Origin: an uncultured Collinsella sp.
GTDB lineage: Bacteria; Actinomycetota; Coriobacteriia; Coriobacteriales; Coriobacteriaceae
Length of the DNA: 25,712 bases
Assembly (NCBI GenBank): GCA_902494565.1
Contig: CABUTN010000027.1
Location: forward strand, 1-25,712
Direction of reading: 5' to 3'
Made by a program: the position numbers and the translations under genes. This document shows positions 13,883 through 21,048 of this stretch, piece after piece. Position 1 is the first letter of the stretch, and the number at the start of each line of letters is the position of its first letter. The notes below the pieces were generated by a model. The model had not been told where the DNA came from, ran no database searches, and worked only from the letters and a program-made list of their open reading frames with translations.

Positions 13883-14648
13883 AGGCGATGATGGGGGCGA
13901 TGGCGCGGATGCAGGCGTCGGCAGCGGTGAAAGTGGTGCTGTCGTCGCTGACGATAAAGATGATCTTTCCTTTGATGCCAAAGTCGCCGATTTCGCTAAA
14001 GAGCACGTAGGGCTCTTTGTCAAAGCCCGAGATGGGCGAGACGGCCGTTTTGGTTGCGCTCGTGAGCTCGTCTGCCAGCACGTCAAGGGAAGCCCACTTA
14101 GACGTGTCCTTTACGGCAACGGGCACGGCCACGCGTCCAAAGGGCATCAAATGCACGAGCGTGTTCTTGGAGATGTTGGAGTTGGGCACAATGATGGTCT
14201 GTCCACAGGCATCCTCAATCGTTGTATGGCGCCAAGTGATGTCTTGGACCACGCCGGATACGCCGCCGACCTCGATATTGTCGCCGGGTTTGATGATGCC
14301 CATAAAGGTCACTTGCATGCCGCCGATAAGGTTTGACAGCGTGTCCTGAAAGCCGAGCGAGATGGCGATGCCGCCGACGCCAAGAGCGGCGACGAGGGCG
14401 TTTGCATTAATGCCAAAACAGTTGTCGAGGATAAAGCTGCCGCCGATCATCCAGATGACGGCGAGCGCGATGTTGATGAAGATACTCGATGCCGGTAGCG
14501 GGTTATCGTCTCGGTTAAGCAGATGGTTCAGGGTCTTGGATACGACCTTGGCGGCGACGGCGGTGCCTATCGCCAAGATGACGGCCCAGATGATGTTGTG
14601 GACCCACCGTTGCTCAAAGAAATGAAGAATCGGCTCAAACAATTCCAT
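13881..14648 (-). CDS. mscS: Small-conductance mechanosensitive channel, MscS family
   Basis: A 255-residue inner-membrane channel that releases solutes on osmotic downshock. Three hydrophobic segments lie at about 15-35, 53-75 and 80-105. The last carries the pore-helix Ala/Gly pattern ALVAALGVGGIAISLGFQDTLSNLIGG. The cytoplasmic beta domain follows (FMGIIKPGDNIEVGGVSGVVQDITWRHTTI and IVPNSNISKN). I start at MELFEP (14648), with AGGAGG 10 bases upstream; a longer frame to 14693 runs into the upstream terminator. Length is near that of short MscS proteins. It stands as a single gene between terminators. Confidence 0.93.
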   Translation of the reverse strand: MELFEPILHFFEQRWVHNIIWAVILAIGTAVAAKVVSKTLNHLLNRDDNPLPASSIFINIALAVIWMIGGSFILDNCFGINANALVAALGVGGIAISLGFQDTLSNLIGGMQVTFMGIIKPGDNIEVGGVSGVVQDITWRHTTIEDACGQTIIVPNSNISKNTLVHLMPFGRVAVPVAVKDTSKWASLDVLADELTSATKTAVSPISGFDKEPYVLFSEIGDFGIKGKIIFIVSDDSTTFTAADACIRAIAPIIA

Positions 14649-14692
14649 GTAGGGAAAACCTCCTAATGATCGTTCAACCATGATACCCACCA

Positions 14693-14726
14693 AGAAGCCC
14701 GTCCGATCAAATTCGGACGGGCTTCT
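14693..14726 (-). terminator. Terminator after the 5'-nucleotidase gene
   Basis: AGAAGCCCGTCCGA (14693-14706) pairs perfectly with TCGGACGGGCTTCT (14713-14726). On the minus strand it ends GGGCTTCTTGG. It lies about 50 bases past the nucleotidase stop. Confidence 0.75.
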
Positions 14727-14777
14727 GTGCTCGATATAAGGTTTACGCGGCGGGGCTGTAAGGCCCGGCGGTGTAGC

Positions 14778-16790
14778 TTAGCGTCGACGCTTCCAGATAA
14801 TACCGAGCATGATGACGATGATGCCGCCGATAAGGCACGCGCCAACTACTGCCAGCGTGCGGTCTCCCGTTGCGGCGAGCTTACCGGTCGTCTTCTTGGT
14901 GATGACCTTCGTGGTCGTCGTGTCCGTCTTAGGCGAGGGCTTAGGCGTCGGGGCCGGTGTGGGCGTGGGGTCCACGGCAGTGGAGCCAAAGCTGATGGTG
15001 CCGGCGAGCCCGGCCATCTTGCTCTCCCAGCCGTTCTGCCCAATCAGCGCCCTCAGCGCCGCCTCGCACGTGCCCCACTCGGTGTACTTGGTGGCGTTTG
15101 CGAAGGTGGGGAAGTCGGTCGTGTTGGTGATGATGTAGTTGTTGGTGGCGACGGTATAGGTCTTGGTGGGATCGAGCGTGCTGCCGTCTTTGGTGAGTGT
15201 GGCACTCACAATGCGCTTGCCTTCGGGCTGCGTCCAATCAATCGTCACGTTGATGCCGCCAAAGGAGAGAACGCTGCCAGAGTCATCGCGCCACTTGTAC
15301 TTGTCTTGCGCCTCCTGCTCGGTGTGACCGGCCGCCACATAAGCCTGCTGAAGCTCGTAGCTGTCGTTGCAATCGTCGCTAATTTGTAGCGAGTGCTCGA
15401 GCGCTGCGAGGAAGTCCGCGCCGGTCATGGTCCAGGTCTCCACGGTGTTGCCGTAGGGCGAGATGGCGATGACGTTGCCGGCGGTCACGTTGCCCGCCGC
15501 GATGCCGCCAGCGTTTTCGATAGCGAGGTCTGCGCCCGTCAAGGCAAGATAGGAGCCGCAAATCACGTGGCCGATGGTCTGGGCTTTGGTGGTGTCGTCC
15601 TCCTTGCTGGGGCGGAAATCGGTGGTGCGCACCATTTCCCAACCATGCGTGCCTGCGGCGTCCTCGCCGTAGAAATAGTTGGTGGTGGATGTGCCGAGCA
15701 CCTTGTTCGATTCGTTTTCAAAGGCCTCGTCGAGCGGCTTGATCTTGTTGCGGACGGCTTCAAGGCAGCTTTGGTAGTCGGAGCCCTTGTCGGGGTCTGC
15801 CAAAAGGTCGTTGACGTTCTTGGCGGTGTAGAGCTTCTCGTCGCTGCCGTCTGCAGGGACCGTGACCGTGTCATCGTCGGTCGTCTCGGTGCCATTGGTG
15901 TCGTACTTGTACGGAATGGAAAGCAGCCCCACCTCGGCAAAGGCGCTGCCTGCCTCGACAACGTGGATCGTCTTGCCGTCGGCTCCCGTCACCTTCTCGT
16001 TAAGGTTGATGTGCTCGTGGCCTGCGATAAGGGCATCGATGCCACGGAGCCGTGTGGCAAAGGTCTTGGCGCTGAGCGTATGCGCGATACAGACGACAAC
16101 GTTGCAGCCCTCCTTGCGCAGCTGCTCTGCCTCGGTATTGATGGCGTTCGTGGCACTCGAGAACGACGTGCCCGCGACCAGGTCCGCGCGCAGCGAGGAT
16201 CCCAGCGACTCATCCATGGCACCCACGACGCCGACCTTGATTTTGTAGTCGAATGTGGAGTGATCTTCGCTATCCTCCCAGGTGCGATCGAGCGTCTTCG
16301 TGATGCTCGAGCTCCATACGCCGCTCGTAGACTTTGCGTTCGCGCAGAGCATGGCGAAGGGCGTGCCAGTGGTGCTGTAGCCGGTCATGGTGCGGAGTTT
16401 GTCCGCGCCGTAGCTCCAGTCGTGGTTACCTGGCGTGGTCGCGTCGTAGCCGTCGGCATAGAAGGTGTCCATGAGATCGGCGATGCTCTTGCCCTCGCTC
16501 ATGGTGGCGAAGGACTGTCCGTGGAAGGTGTCGCCCGCATCGAGCAAAAGATCGGGGGCGTTGCCCTGGGCGCTATAGAGAACCGCCAGTCCGTCAAAGC
16601 CCACAGTGCCAGTGCCCTTGCTTTCGTTGTAGCTGTACTTGTAGCTGCCGTGGATGTCGTTGGTGTGCATGACGGCCACGGAGCCGTCAATAGCGGCGGG
16701 CAGGTTCCCCGCGAAAGCGAGGCTTGGGATGCCTGCGAGCGCGCCGGCAAACAACGCGGCGGCTAACGCAAGGCGGGGGAGTCTTTTCAT
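14778..16790 (-). CDS. Cell-wall-anchored 5'-nucleotidase/metallophosphatase
   Basis: A 670-residue exported enzyme of the UshA/5'-nucleotidase family that removes phosphate from extracellular nucleotides. A signal peptide covers residues 1-27 (cleavage after AFA). The N-terminal metallophosphoesterase domain shows MHTNDIHG (41-48; D45, H47), LLDAGDTFHG, TPGNHDWSYG and IAGHEHINL. The C-terminal nucleotidase domain follows (about 350-590: IENAGGIAAGNV, SPYGNTVETWTMTGADFLAALE). A Pro/Thr wall-spanning stretch follows with alternating P, then LAATG (638-642), a hydrophobic helix and KRRR: a sortase sorting signal with LAxTG in place of LPxTG. AAGGA precedes the ATG. It probably salvages nucleosides at the cell surface. 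Confidence 0.92.
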   Translation of the reverse strand: MKRLPRLALAAALFAGALAGIPSLAFAGNLPAAIDGSVAVMHTNDIHGSYKYSYNESKGTGTVGFDGLAVLYSAQGNAPDLLLDAGDTFHGQSFATMSEGKSIADLMDTFYADGYDATTPGNHDWSYGADKLRTMTGYSTTGTPFAMLCANAKSTSGVWSSSITKTLDRTWEDSEDHSTFDYKIKVGVVGAMDESLGSSLRADLVAGTSFSSATNAINTEAEQLRKEGCNVVVCIAHTLSAKTFATRLRGIDALIAGHEHINLNEKVTGADGKTIHVVEAGSAFAEVGLLSIPYKYDTNGTETTDDDTVTVPADGSDEKLYTAKNVNDLLADPDKGSDYQSCLEAVRNKIKPLDEAFENESNKVLGTSTTNYFYGEDAAGTHGWEMVRTTDFRPSKEDDTTKAQTIGHVICGSYLALTGADLAIENAGGIAAGNVTAGNVIAISPYGNTVETWTMTGADFLAALEHSLQISDDCNDSYELQQAYVAAGHTEQEAQDKYKWRDDSGSVLSFGGINVTIDWTQPEGKRIVSATLTKDGSTLDPTKTYTVATNNYIITNTTDFPTFANATKYTEWGTCEAALRALIGQNGWESKMAGLAGTISFGSTAVDPTPTPAPTPKPSPKTDTTTTKVITKKTTGKLAATGDRTLAVVGACLIGGIIVIMLGIIWKRRR

Positions 16791-16811
16791 GGCAGTTTCC
16801 TTAGTCCTTAG

Positions 16812-16824
16812 CCAGAATGTCTGG
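16812..16824. repeat. Short palindrome upstream of the nucleotidase gene
   Basis: CCAGA-ATG-TCTGG lies 22 bases before the start codon, in the 5' leader. It may be an operator or chance. Confidence 0.3.
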
Positions 16825-16854
16825 TTGAATATCGGATTATCGACATAATATGCG

Positions 16855-16894
16855 AAAACCGCCGCAAGGGCGTCTGTCCCTTTGCGGCGGTTTT
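16855..16894. repeat. Hairpin C of the AAAGGG-CAGG family
   Basis: Bases 16855-16870 pair with 16878-16894 (ACCGCCGC core), missing one A on the left arm. The minus-strand reading gives GCCGCAAAGGGACAGACG, the same core as hairpins A, B and D. It stands in tandem with D, 15 bases away, and is not joined to a stop codon. Confidence 0.7.
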
Positions 16895-16909
16895 GGCGTT
16901 TGCGCAGAT

Positions 16910-16950
16910 AAAACCTGCCAAAATAAACCTGTCCCTTTTTGGCAGGTTTT
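16910..16950 (-). terminator. Stop-codon-linked hairpin D
   Basis: AAAACCTGCCAAAA (16910-16923) pairs perfectly with TTTTGGCAGGTTTT (16937-16950). On the minus strand it begins inside the TAA stop of the ABC ATPase and ends GGCAGGTTTTA, a good terminator of the importer operon. Confidence 0.82.
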
Positions 16951-17743
16951 AGCTCAGCAGCATGCGGTCGTTGGCGAGCTCGCCTCCCGAGACCTCCTCG
17001 AACTTCTGCAGCAGGTCGGCTACGGTGAGCGACTTCTTCTCATCGCCCGCCACGTCGTAGATCACGTGGCCTTCGTGCATCATGATCAGACGGTTGCCCA
17101 GACGGATGGCGTCGTTCATGTTGTGCGTGACCATGAGCGTGGTCAGGTGGTTCTCGTCGACGATCTCCTCGGTCAGGTTAAGCACCTTAGAGGCCGTCTT
17201 GGGGTCGAGGGCCGCGGTGTGCTCGTCGAGCAGCAGCAGGCGCGGCCTGGTGAGCGTGGCCATCAGCAGGGTGAGTGCCTGGCGCTGGCCACCCGAGAGC
17301 AGGCCGACCTTGGCGTTGAGACGCGTGTCCAGACCAAGGTCCAGGCGCTTGAGCAGCTCGACGTACTCATCTTTCTCGGCCTTGGTGACGCCCCACGAAA
17401 GGCCGCGACGCTGGCCGCGACGCTTGGCGAGGGCCAGGTTCTCGGCGATCTGCATGTCGGCAGCGGTACCGCGCATGGGGTCTTGAAACACGCGGCCCAG
17501 GTACTTGGCGCGCTGCGACTCGCTCAGGCGCGAGATGTCGGTGCCGTCGAGCTCAATAACGCCCGAATCGAGCGGGTACACGCCGGCGATCATGTTGAGC
17601 AGCGTGGACTTGCCGGCGCCGTTGCCGCCGATCACGGTTACAAAGTCGCCGTCATTCAGGGTGAGGTCGACGCCGGTGAGCGCGCGCTTCTCGGTGACGG
17701 TGCCCTTGTTAAAGGTCTTCTTGACGTGCGAGAGCTTAAGCAT
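16949..17743 (-). CDS. ABC transporter ATPase, TrpXYZ type
   Basis: A 264-residue cytoplasmic ATPase energising the importer encoded just upstream. Walker A is GGNGAGKST (39-47), the signature is LSGGQ (149-153), Walker B is LLLLDEH (169-175), the D-loop is AALDP and the switch histidine is in MVTHNMND. The DEHTAALD form, with H after DE, is typical of this ATPase subfamily (YtrB/TrpZ-like). I start at MLKLSH (17743); GGGGG lies 9 bases upstream and the start overlaps the permease stop by 8 bases. A start at 17752 is possible. Hairpin D ends the operon. Confidence 0.9.
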   Translation of the reverse strand: MLKLSHVKKTFNKGTVTEKRALTGVDLTLNDGDFVTVIGGNGAGKSTLLNMIAGVYPLDSGVIELDGTDISRLSESQRAKYLGRVFQDPMRGTAADMQIAENLALAKRRGQRRGLSWGVTKAEKDEYVELLKRLDLGLDTRLNAKVGLLSGGQRQALTLLMATLTRPRLLLLDEHTAALDPKTASKVLNLTEEIVDENHLTTLMVTHNMNDAIRLGNRLIMMHEGHVIYDVAGDEKKSLTVADLLQKFEEVSGGELANDRMLLS

Positions 17744-18659
17744 CTGCCTCATCCCCCTTCGTGTAGGAGCTGCGGAGCTTATAGCGCTCCCAAACCACGG
17801 GCACGCACAGGGCCACAGCGACAATCACGGCGGAGAGCAGCTTCATGTCGTTGGCGTCCATGCCCAACTGCAGCACGATGGCGCGGATAAGGAAGTACAC
17901 CACGGAGCCAAAGACGGCGGAGGCAAGACGGACGCTAAACTGCGTGAGGCCGCCGGGCAGCAGACGGCCGAGCACCTCGCCGATAACAATGGCGGCAAGA
18001 CCGATAACGATGGCACCGGTGCCCATACCAATGTCGGCATACTTTTGGCTCTGGCAGATGAGCGCGCCCGAAAGGCCGATGAGGGCGTTGGAGAGCACGA
18101 GGGCGATCATCTTGGTGGAGTTGGTGTTGACGCCCAGGGCGCGGATCATGTACTCGTTGTTGCCGGTGGCGCGCAGCGCCGAGCCAATCTCGGTGCCAAA
18201 GAACCAATACAGGATGGCAACGATAGCCACGGCGAGCAGGATGCCCAAGATGATGGCAACGGTGGACTGCGGCAGGCCGGTCATATTGCTGACGGCCGAA
18301 AACACGGTGCCCTTGGCAAGAATGGGCGTATTGGACTTGCCCATGATGCGCAGGTTGATGGACCACAGGCTGATCTGGGTGAGGATTCCGGCGAGGATCG
18401 CGGGAATCTCAAAGACGGTGGTCAAAATGCCCGTGACGGCACCCGCGATGGCGCCGGCGCACATACCGGCCAGCACGGCGAGCAGCGGGTCGACGTTGTT
18501 ATTGACGATGAGCACAGCGCAGACGCAGCCGCCGAGGGCAAAGCTGCCGTCGCAGGTCATATCGGGAATGTCGAGCAGGCGGAACGTGATAAACACGCCA
18601 AGCGCCATAATGCCCCAGAGGACGCCCTGCGAAACGGCGCCCTGCAATGCAATGAGCAT
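17736..18659 (-). CDS. ABC transporter permease, TrpY type
   Basis: A 307-residue membrane protein with eight or more hydrophobic segments, resembling the branched-chain-amino-acid/TrpY permease group (GVLWGIMALGVFITFRLLDIPDMTCDGSFALGG; ATGNNEYMIRALGVNTN). It forms the channel for the substrate delivered by the lipoprotein gene upstream. The ATG has AGGAGG 8 bases before it. The C-terminus TKGDEADA overlaps the ATPase start. No second permease gene is present, so the protein probably works as a homodimer. Confidence 0.9.
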   Translation of the reverse strand: MLIALQGAVSQGVLWGIMALGVFITFRLLDIPDMTCDGSFALGGCVCAVLIVNNNVDPLLAVLAGMCAGAIAGAVTGILTTVFEIPAILAGILTQISLWSINLRIMGKSNTPILAKGTVFSAVSNMTGLPQSTVAIILGILLAVAIVAILYWFFGTEIGSALRATGNNEYMIRALGVNTNSTKMIALVLSNALIGLSGALICQSQKYADIGMGTGAIVIGLAAIVIGEVLGRLLPGGLTQFSVRLASAVFGSVVYFLIRAIVLQLGMDANDMKLLSAVIVAVALCVPVVWERYKLRSSYTKGDEADA

Positions 18660-18757
18660 GCTTCATACCTCCTAGGATAGGGTGGACACGTGATTCACCA
18701 TAATAGCGGTAACAATGCATAGAAGAGCTGCGGACAGACGTTTTGTTTTACCTGAAA

Positions 18758-18792
18758 CAAGCAGGGCGGACGCCGGTCTACAGCGCCCGCCC
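18758..18792 (-). terminator. Hairpin between lipoprotein and permease genes
   Basis: GGGCGGACGC (18764-18773) pairs with GCGCCCGCCC (18783-18792) with one wobble; the minus-strand tail reads TGCTTGTTT. As a leaky terminator it would keep the binding protein in excess over the membrane parts. The rest of the 203-base gap shows nothing else. Confidence 0.5.
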
Positions 18793-18862
18793 CTGTGGCT
18801 CAGATATTGAATAACGCGGCTAAAGCGCGAGCACGGGCTCTAGACGCATGCCGCGCATGGCG

Positions 18863-19843
18863 CTACGCGTCCAGAGCGGAAAGATCAATGCCCAGAGCCT
18901 CGGCCATCTCGTCGTTCTTGACGACGACCAGGTCTTTGCTTGAGAGGTGCTTGATCGCCATGTCCTCGGGCTTGGCTTCGCCCTTCAGGATCTTGACGGC
19001 CATCTCGCCTGCGGCGTAGCCCAGATCCTCGTAGTTGATGGAGAGGGTGAACAGGCCGCCGGCCTTGCACATGCCCTCCTCGCCGGTCACGAAGGGGAGC
19101 TTATTTTCCTTGCAGATCTGGCCGACCTGCGAGGCACCCGCGGCGATGGTGTTGTCGGTGGGGGAGTACAGCGCATCGACCTTGCCCACGGCAGACTCGA
19201 CGACGGACTGAATCTCGTTGGAGCTCGAGACGGTGAAGTCAGTGTACTGGAGGCCCAGCTTGTCGAGCTCCTTCTTGGCGGCCTTGATCTGGACGTCGGA
19301 GTTGGACTCGGCGGTGCAGTAGAGCAGGCCGACCTTTTTAACGTCGGGCAGGACCTTCTGCATCATCTCGAGCTGCTCGGCGACCGGGGTGAGGTCGGAA
19401 GCGCCCGTGACGTTGGTGCCGGGCTTGTCGTTGTCCTGGACCAGGCCGGAGGCGGCGTAGTCGGTGATGGCGCAGCCCACGATGGGGATATCGGCCGTGG
19501 CGCCGGCGGCAGCCTGCGCGGCGGGCGTGGCGATGGCATAAATCAGGTTGACGTTGTCGCCCACAAACTTGTCGGCAATGGACTTACACGTGGACTGGTC
19601 GTTCTGGGCGTTCTTCTGGTCGATCTTGACCTTAAGGCCGCTCTTCTTGATGGCCTTGACGAAGCCGGCGTTGGCGGCATCGAGCGCGGAGTGCTCGGTG
19701 AGCTGCAGAACGCCGATGGTGTAGTCGGAACCGGCGGCAGCGGAGCCGGAACCAGAGTTGCCGCCGCATCCGGCGAGCGGGGCGAGCGCGAGCAGGCCGG
19801 CGGAGACCAGAAGGCTCCTGCGGCTGATGGTGATGTCCTTCAT
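18863..19843 (-). CDS. ABC-type substrate-binding lipoprotein, TrpX type
   Basis: A 326-residue exported solute receptor. The N-terminus has ISRRSLL, a twin-arginine-like pair, then a hydrophobic stretch and the lipobox LAGC with C26 as lipidation site. The mature part is of the ABC_sub_bind family (TrpX-like: IGVLQLTEHSALDAANAGFVKAIKK; IYAIATPAAQAAAG; IPIVGCAITDYAASGLV; DALYSPTDNTIAAGASQVGQIC). Family members bind tryptophan, tyrosine or other small solutes; the ligand here is unknown. I start at MKDITIS (19843), with GGGGGT 6 bases upstream, rather than the longer frame to 19891. It is the first gene of the importer operon. Confidence 0.9.
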   Translation of the reverse strand: MKDITISRRSLLVSAGLLALAPLAGCGGNSGSGSAAAGSDYTIGVLQLTEHSALDAANAGFVKAIKKSGLKVKIDQKNAQNDQSTCKSIADKFVGDNVNLIYAIATPAAQAAAGATADIPIVGCAITDYAASGLVQDNDKPGTNVTGASDLTPVAEQLEMMQKVLPDVKKVGLLYCTAESNSDVQIKAAKKELDKLGLQYTDFTVSSSNEIQSVVESAVGKVDALYSPTDNTIAAGASQVGQICKENKLPFVTGEEGMCKAGGLFTLSINYEDLGYAAGEMAVKILKGEAKPEDMAIKHLSSKDLVVVKNDEMAEALGIDLSALDA

Positions 19844-19875
19844 ATCATTACCCCCAGTATAAAAATGGCTGGAAA

Positions 19876-19934
19876 CACTGCACTGGGACAAAGTGCAAGT
19901 GGAACTATAGTAGCGCTGATGTCCATTTTTACAA
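19876..19934 (-). promoter_or_regulatory. Promoter and leader hairpin of the importer operon
   Basis: On the minus strand TTGTAA (19929-19934), a 16-base spacer and TACTAT (19907-19912) form a plausible promoter; TATAGT at 19904-19909 with 19-base spacing is an alternative. Just downstream, CACTTGCACT (19892-19901) pairs with AGTGCAGTG (19876-19884) with one bulge. I see no T-box or known riboswitch. Confidence 0.45.
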
Positions 19935-20004
19935 CAGCCTGGCGGGTTTTTTTAATACAGAATCGGATGGGCGGTACGGGTAGTCGAATGGGCGGCGGAG
20001 GGCC

Positions 20005-20790
20005 TTATGCGGCGGAGGAGGCGTCGTCCTCGTCTAGGGCGGCGAAGAGCTTCTTGCCGTCGAGGAGACGTGTGGTGACGTTTCTCATTCGGCCAATCTC
20101 TACAGTACGCAACGTGTCATCGGCGCCTCGGGCGTCGTAGACCGTTCCCAGCAAATACGAGATGCCGTCTCGTTGCTTGATGGCAAAGGGACGGAGTGTC
20201 ATCCGTGCTGCTTCGGTTTCGCCACGTGTCGTGACGCTCGAAATATCAAAACTCACCGTGGTTCCGTGGTCGATGGCCTGCTCGACGAGCTCGCACGTGT
20301 CGATGCGCTTGATGGGCGTGCGTGTTGCCTTGGTAGCCTTGCTGCCTGCGCTTGGAGCGGGTTCGGGTGTATCGAGGTAGCCGCGAACGTCGGCACTCGC
20401 CATGGCAACTAAGTGCTGCGCCATACTCTTGCGGATAGCGATAGGCGTGGAGCGGTTGCGCATGACCATACCGTGGAGCCGGATGATCTCTTCATCGGTG
20501 AGCGGGCGGGTAAGAAGTTTGTAGCCCACGCCGCGTTTGTACTCAATTTCGTATCCGGCATGGCGAAGCGCGGAGATGGCGGTGTAGATGCTGCGCCGCG
20601 CCGCCGAGATGGGCATGCGGGCGGGGTCGTCGGGATGGGCGAGGCGCCGGATCAACTCATCGGAAAGCATGGCCTTGTCCTCGCCGGTGTTTTCGCTTAA
20701 TAGTTGCAGGATGCGAACGGCGCGATAGGCTGCCATCGAGGCGGCGCCTCTAGTCGTGGTGTCGTAGGTTTCAACAGCGGCTTCGGTCAT
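20005..20790 (-). CDS. WYL-type HTH transcriptional regulator
   Basis: A 261-residue protein. Residues about 15-95 form a winged HTH of the HTH_11/DeoR kind (AAYRAVRILQLLSENTGEDKAMLSDELIRRL; RRSIYTAISALRHAGYEIEYKRGVGYKL). The C-terminal half has a WYL-like domain (TTVSFDISS; MTLRPFAIKQRDGISYLLGTVYD), with SYL in place of the canonical W-Y-L triplet. WYL proteins sense nucleic acid or nucleotide ligands in several defence and stress systems; none is adjacent here. I start at MTEAAVE (20790); AAGGA is 10 bases upstream, and the GTG at 20799 lies too close to it. It is transcribed toward the importer operon, but target genes are unknown. Confidence 0.8.
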   Translation of the reverse strand: MTEAAVETYDTTTRGAASMAAYRAVRILQLLSENTGEDKAMLSDELIRRLAHPDDPARMPISAARRSIYTAISALRHAGYEIEYKRGVGYKLLTRPLTDEEIIRLHGMVMRNRSTPIAIRKSMAQHLVAMASADVRGYLDTPEPAPSAGSKATKATRTPIKRIDTCELVEQAIDHGTTVSFDISSVTTRGETEAARMTLRPFAIKQRDGISYLLGTVYDARGADDTLRTVEIGRMRNVTTRLLDGKKLFAALDEDDASSAA

Positions 20791-20907
20791 GGTACCCACG
20801 TCCTTTCCGTTTTGGGTGGCGACGGTATGGAGCCTAGGACGTGGGGCTTTCCCAGGGGTGCAGGGCGCTCTGGGCGGTCGGTAGTCGTCGGCAAACGGCG
20901 GGTCGAG

Positions 20908-20970
20908 TTTTCAACAGCCCTGGTCAACTGACCAAAAACTTGCCAAAAGCTTGACGGATGCTGTTGAAAA
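20908..20970. repeat. Nested inverted repeats between asnS and the WYL gene
   Basis: TTTTCAACAG (20908-20917) and CTGTTGAAAA (20961-20970) are perfect 10-bp inverted arms 43 bases apart. Inside them GGTCA-AC-TGACC (20922-20933) is a second palindrome. The right outer arm coincides with the T-run of the asnS terminator. The inner palindrome may be an operator of the WYL gene. Confidence 0.55.
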
Positions 20971-21002
20971 AAGCGTCTCTCGACCGATGTCGAGAGACGC
21001 TT
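20966..21002 (-). terminator. Terminator of asnS
   Basis: AAGCGTCTCTCGAC (20971-20984) pairs perfectly with GTCGAGAGACGCTT (20989-21002). On the minus strand the stem is followed by TTTTTTCAAC, a classical intrinsic terminator 47 bases past the stop. Confidence 0.95.
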
Positions 21003-21048
21003 ATGCGATGAGCGTTGGCGTGTGGCGACGCGAGCTAGCGTCCGACGA

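Noticed and set aside
15393..16766. Long plus-strand open frame opposite the 5'-nucleotidase gene
   Set aside because: High-GC shadow frame; the minus strand encodes a clear full-length enzyme with signal peptide and sorting signal.
19844..20004. T-box or tryptophan riboswitch ahead of the TrpX-type operon
   Set aside because: The leader is short; I see neither the T-box core sequence nor a specifier loop, only a small bulged hairpin.
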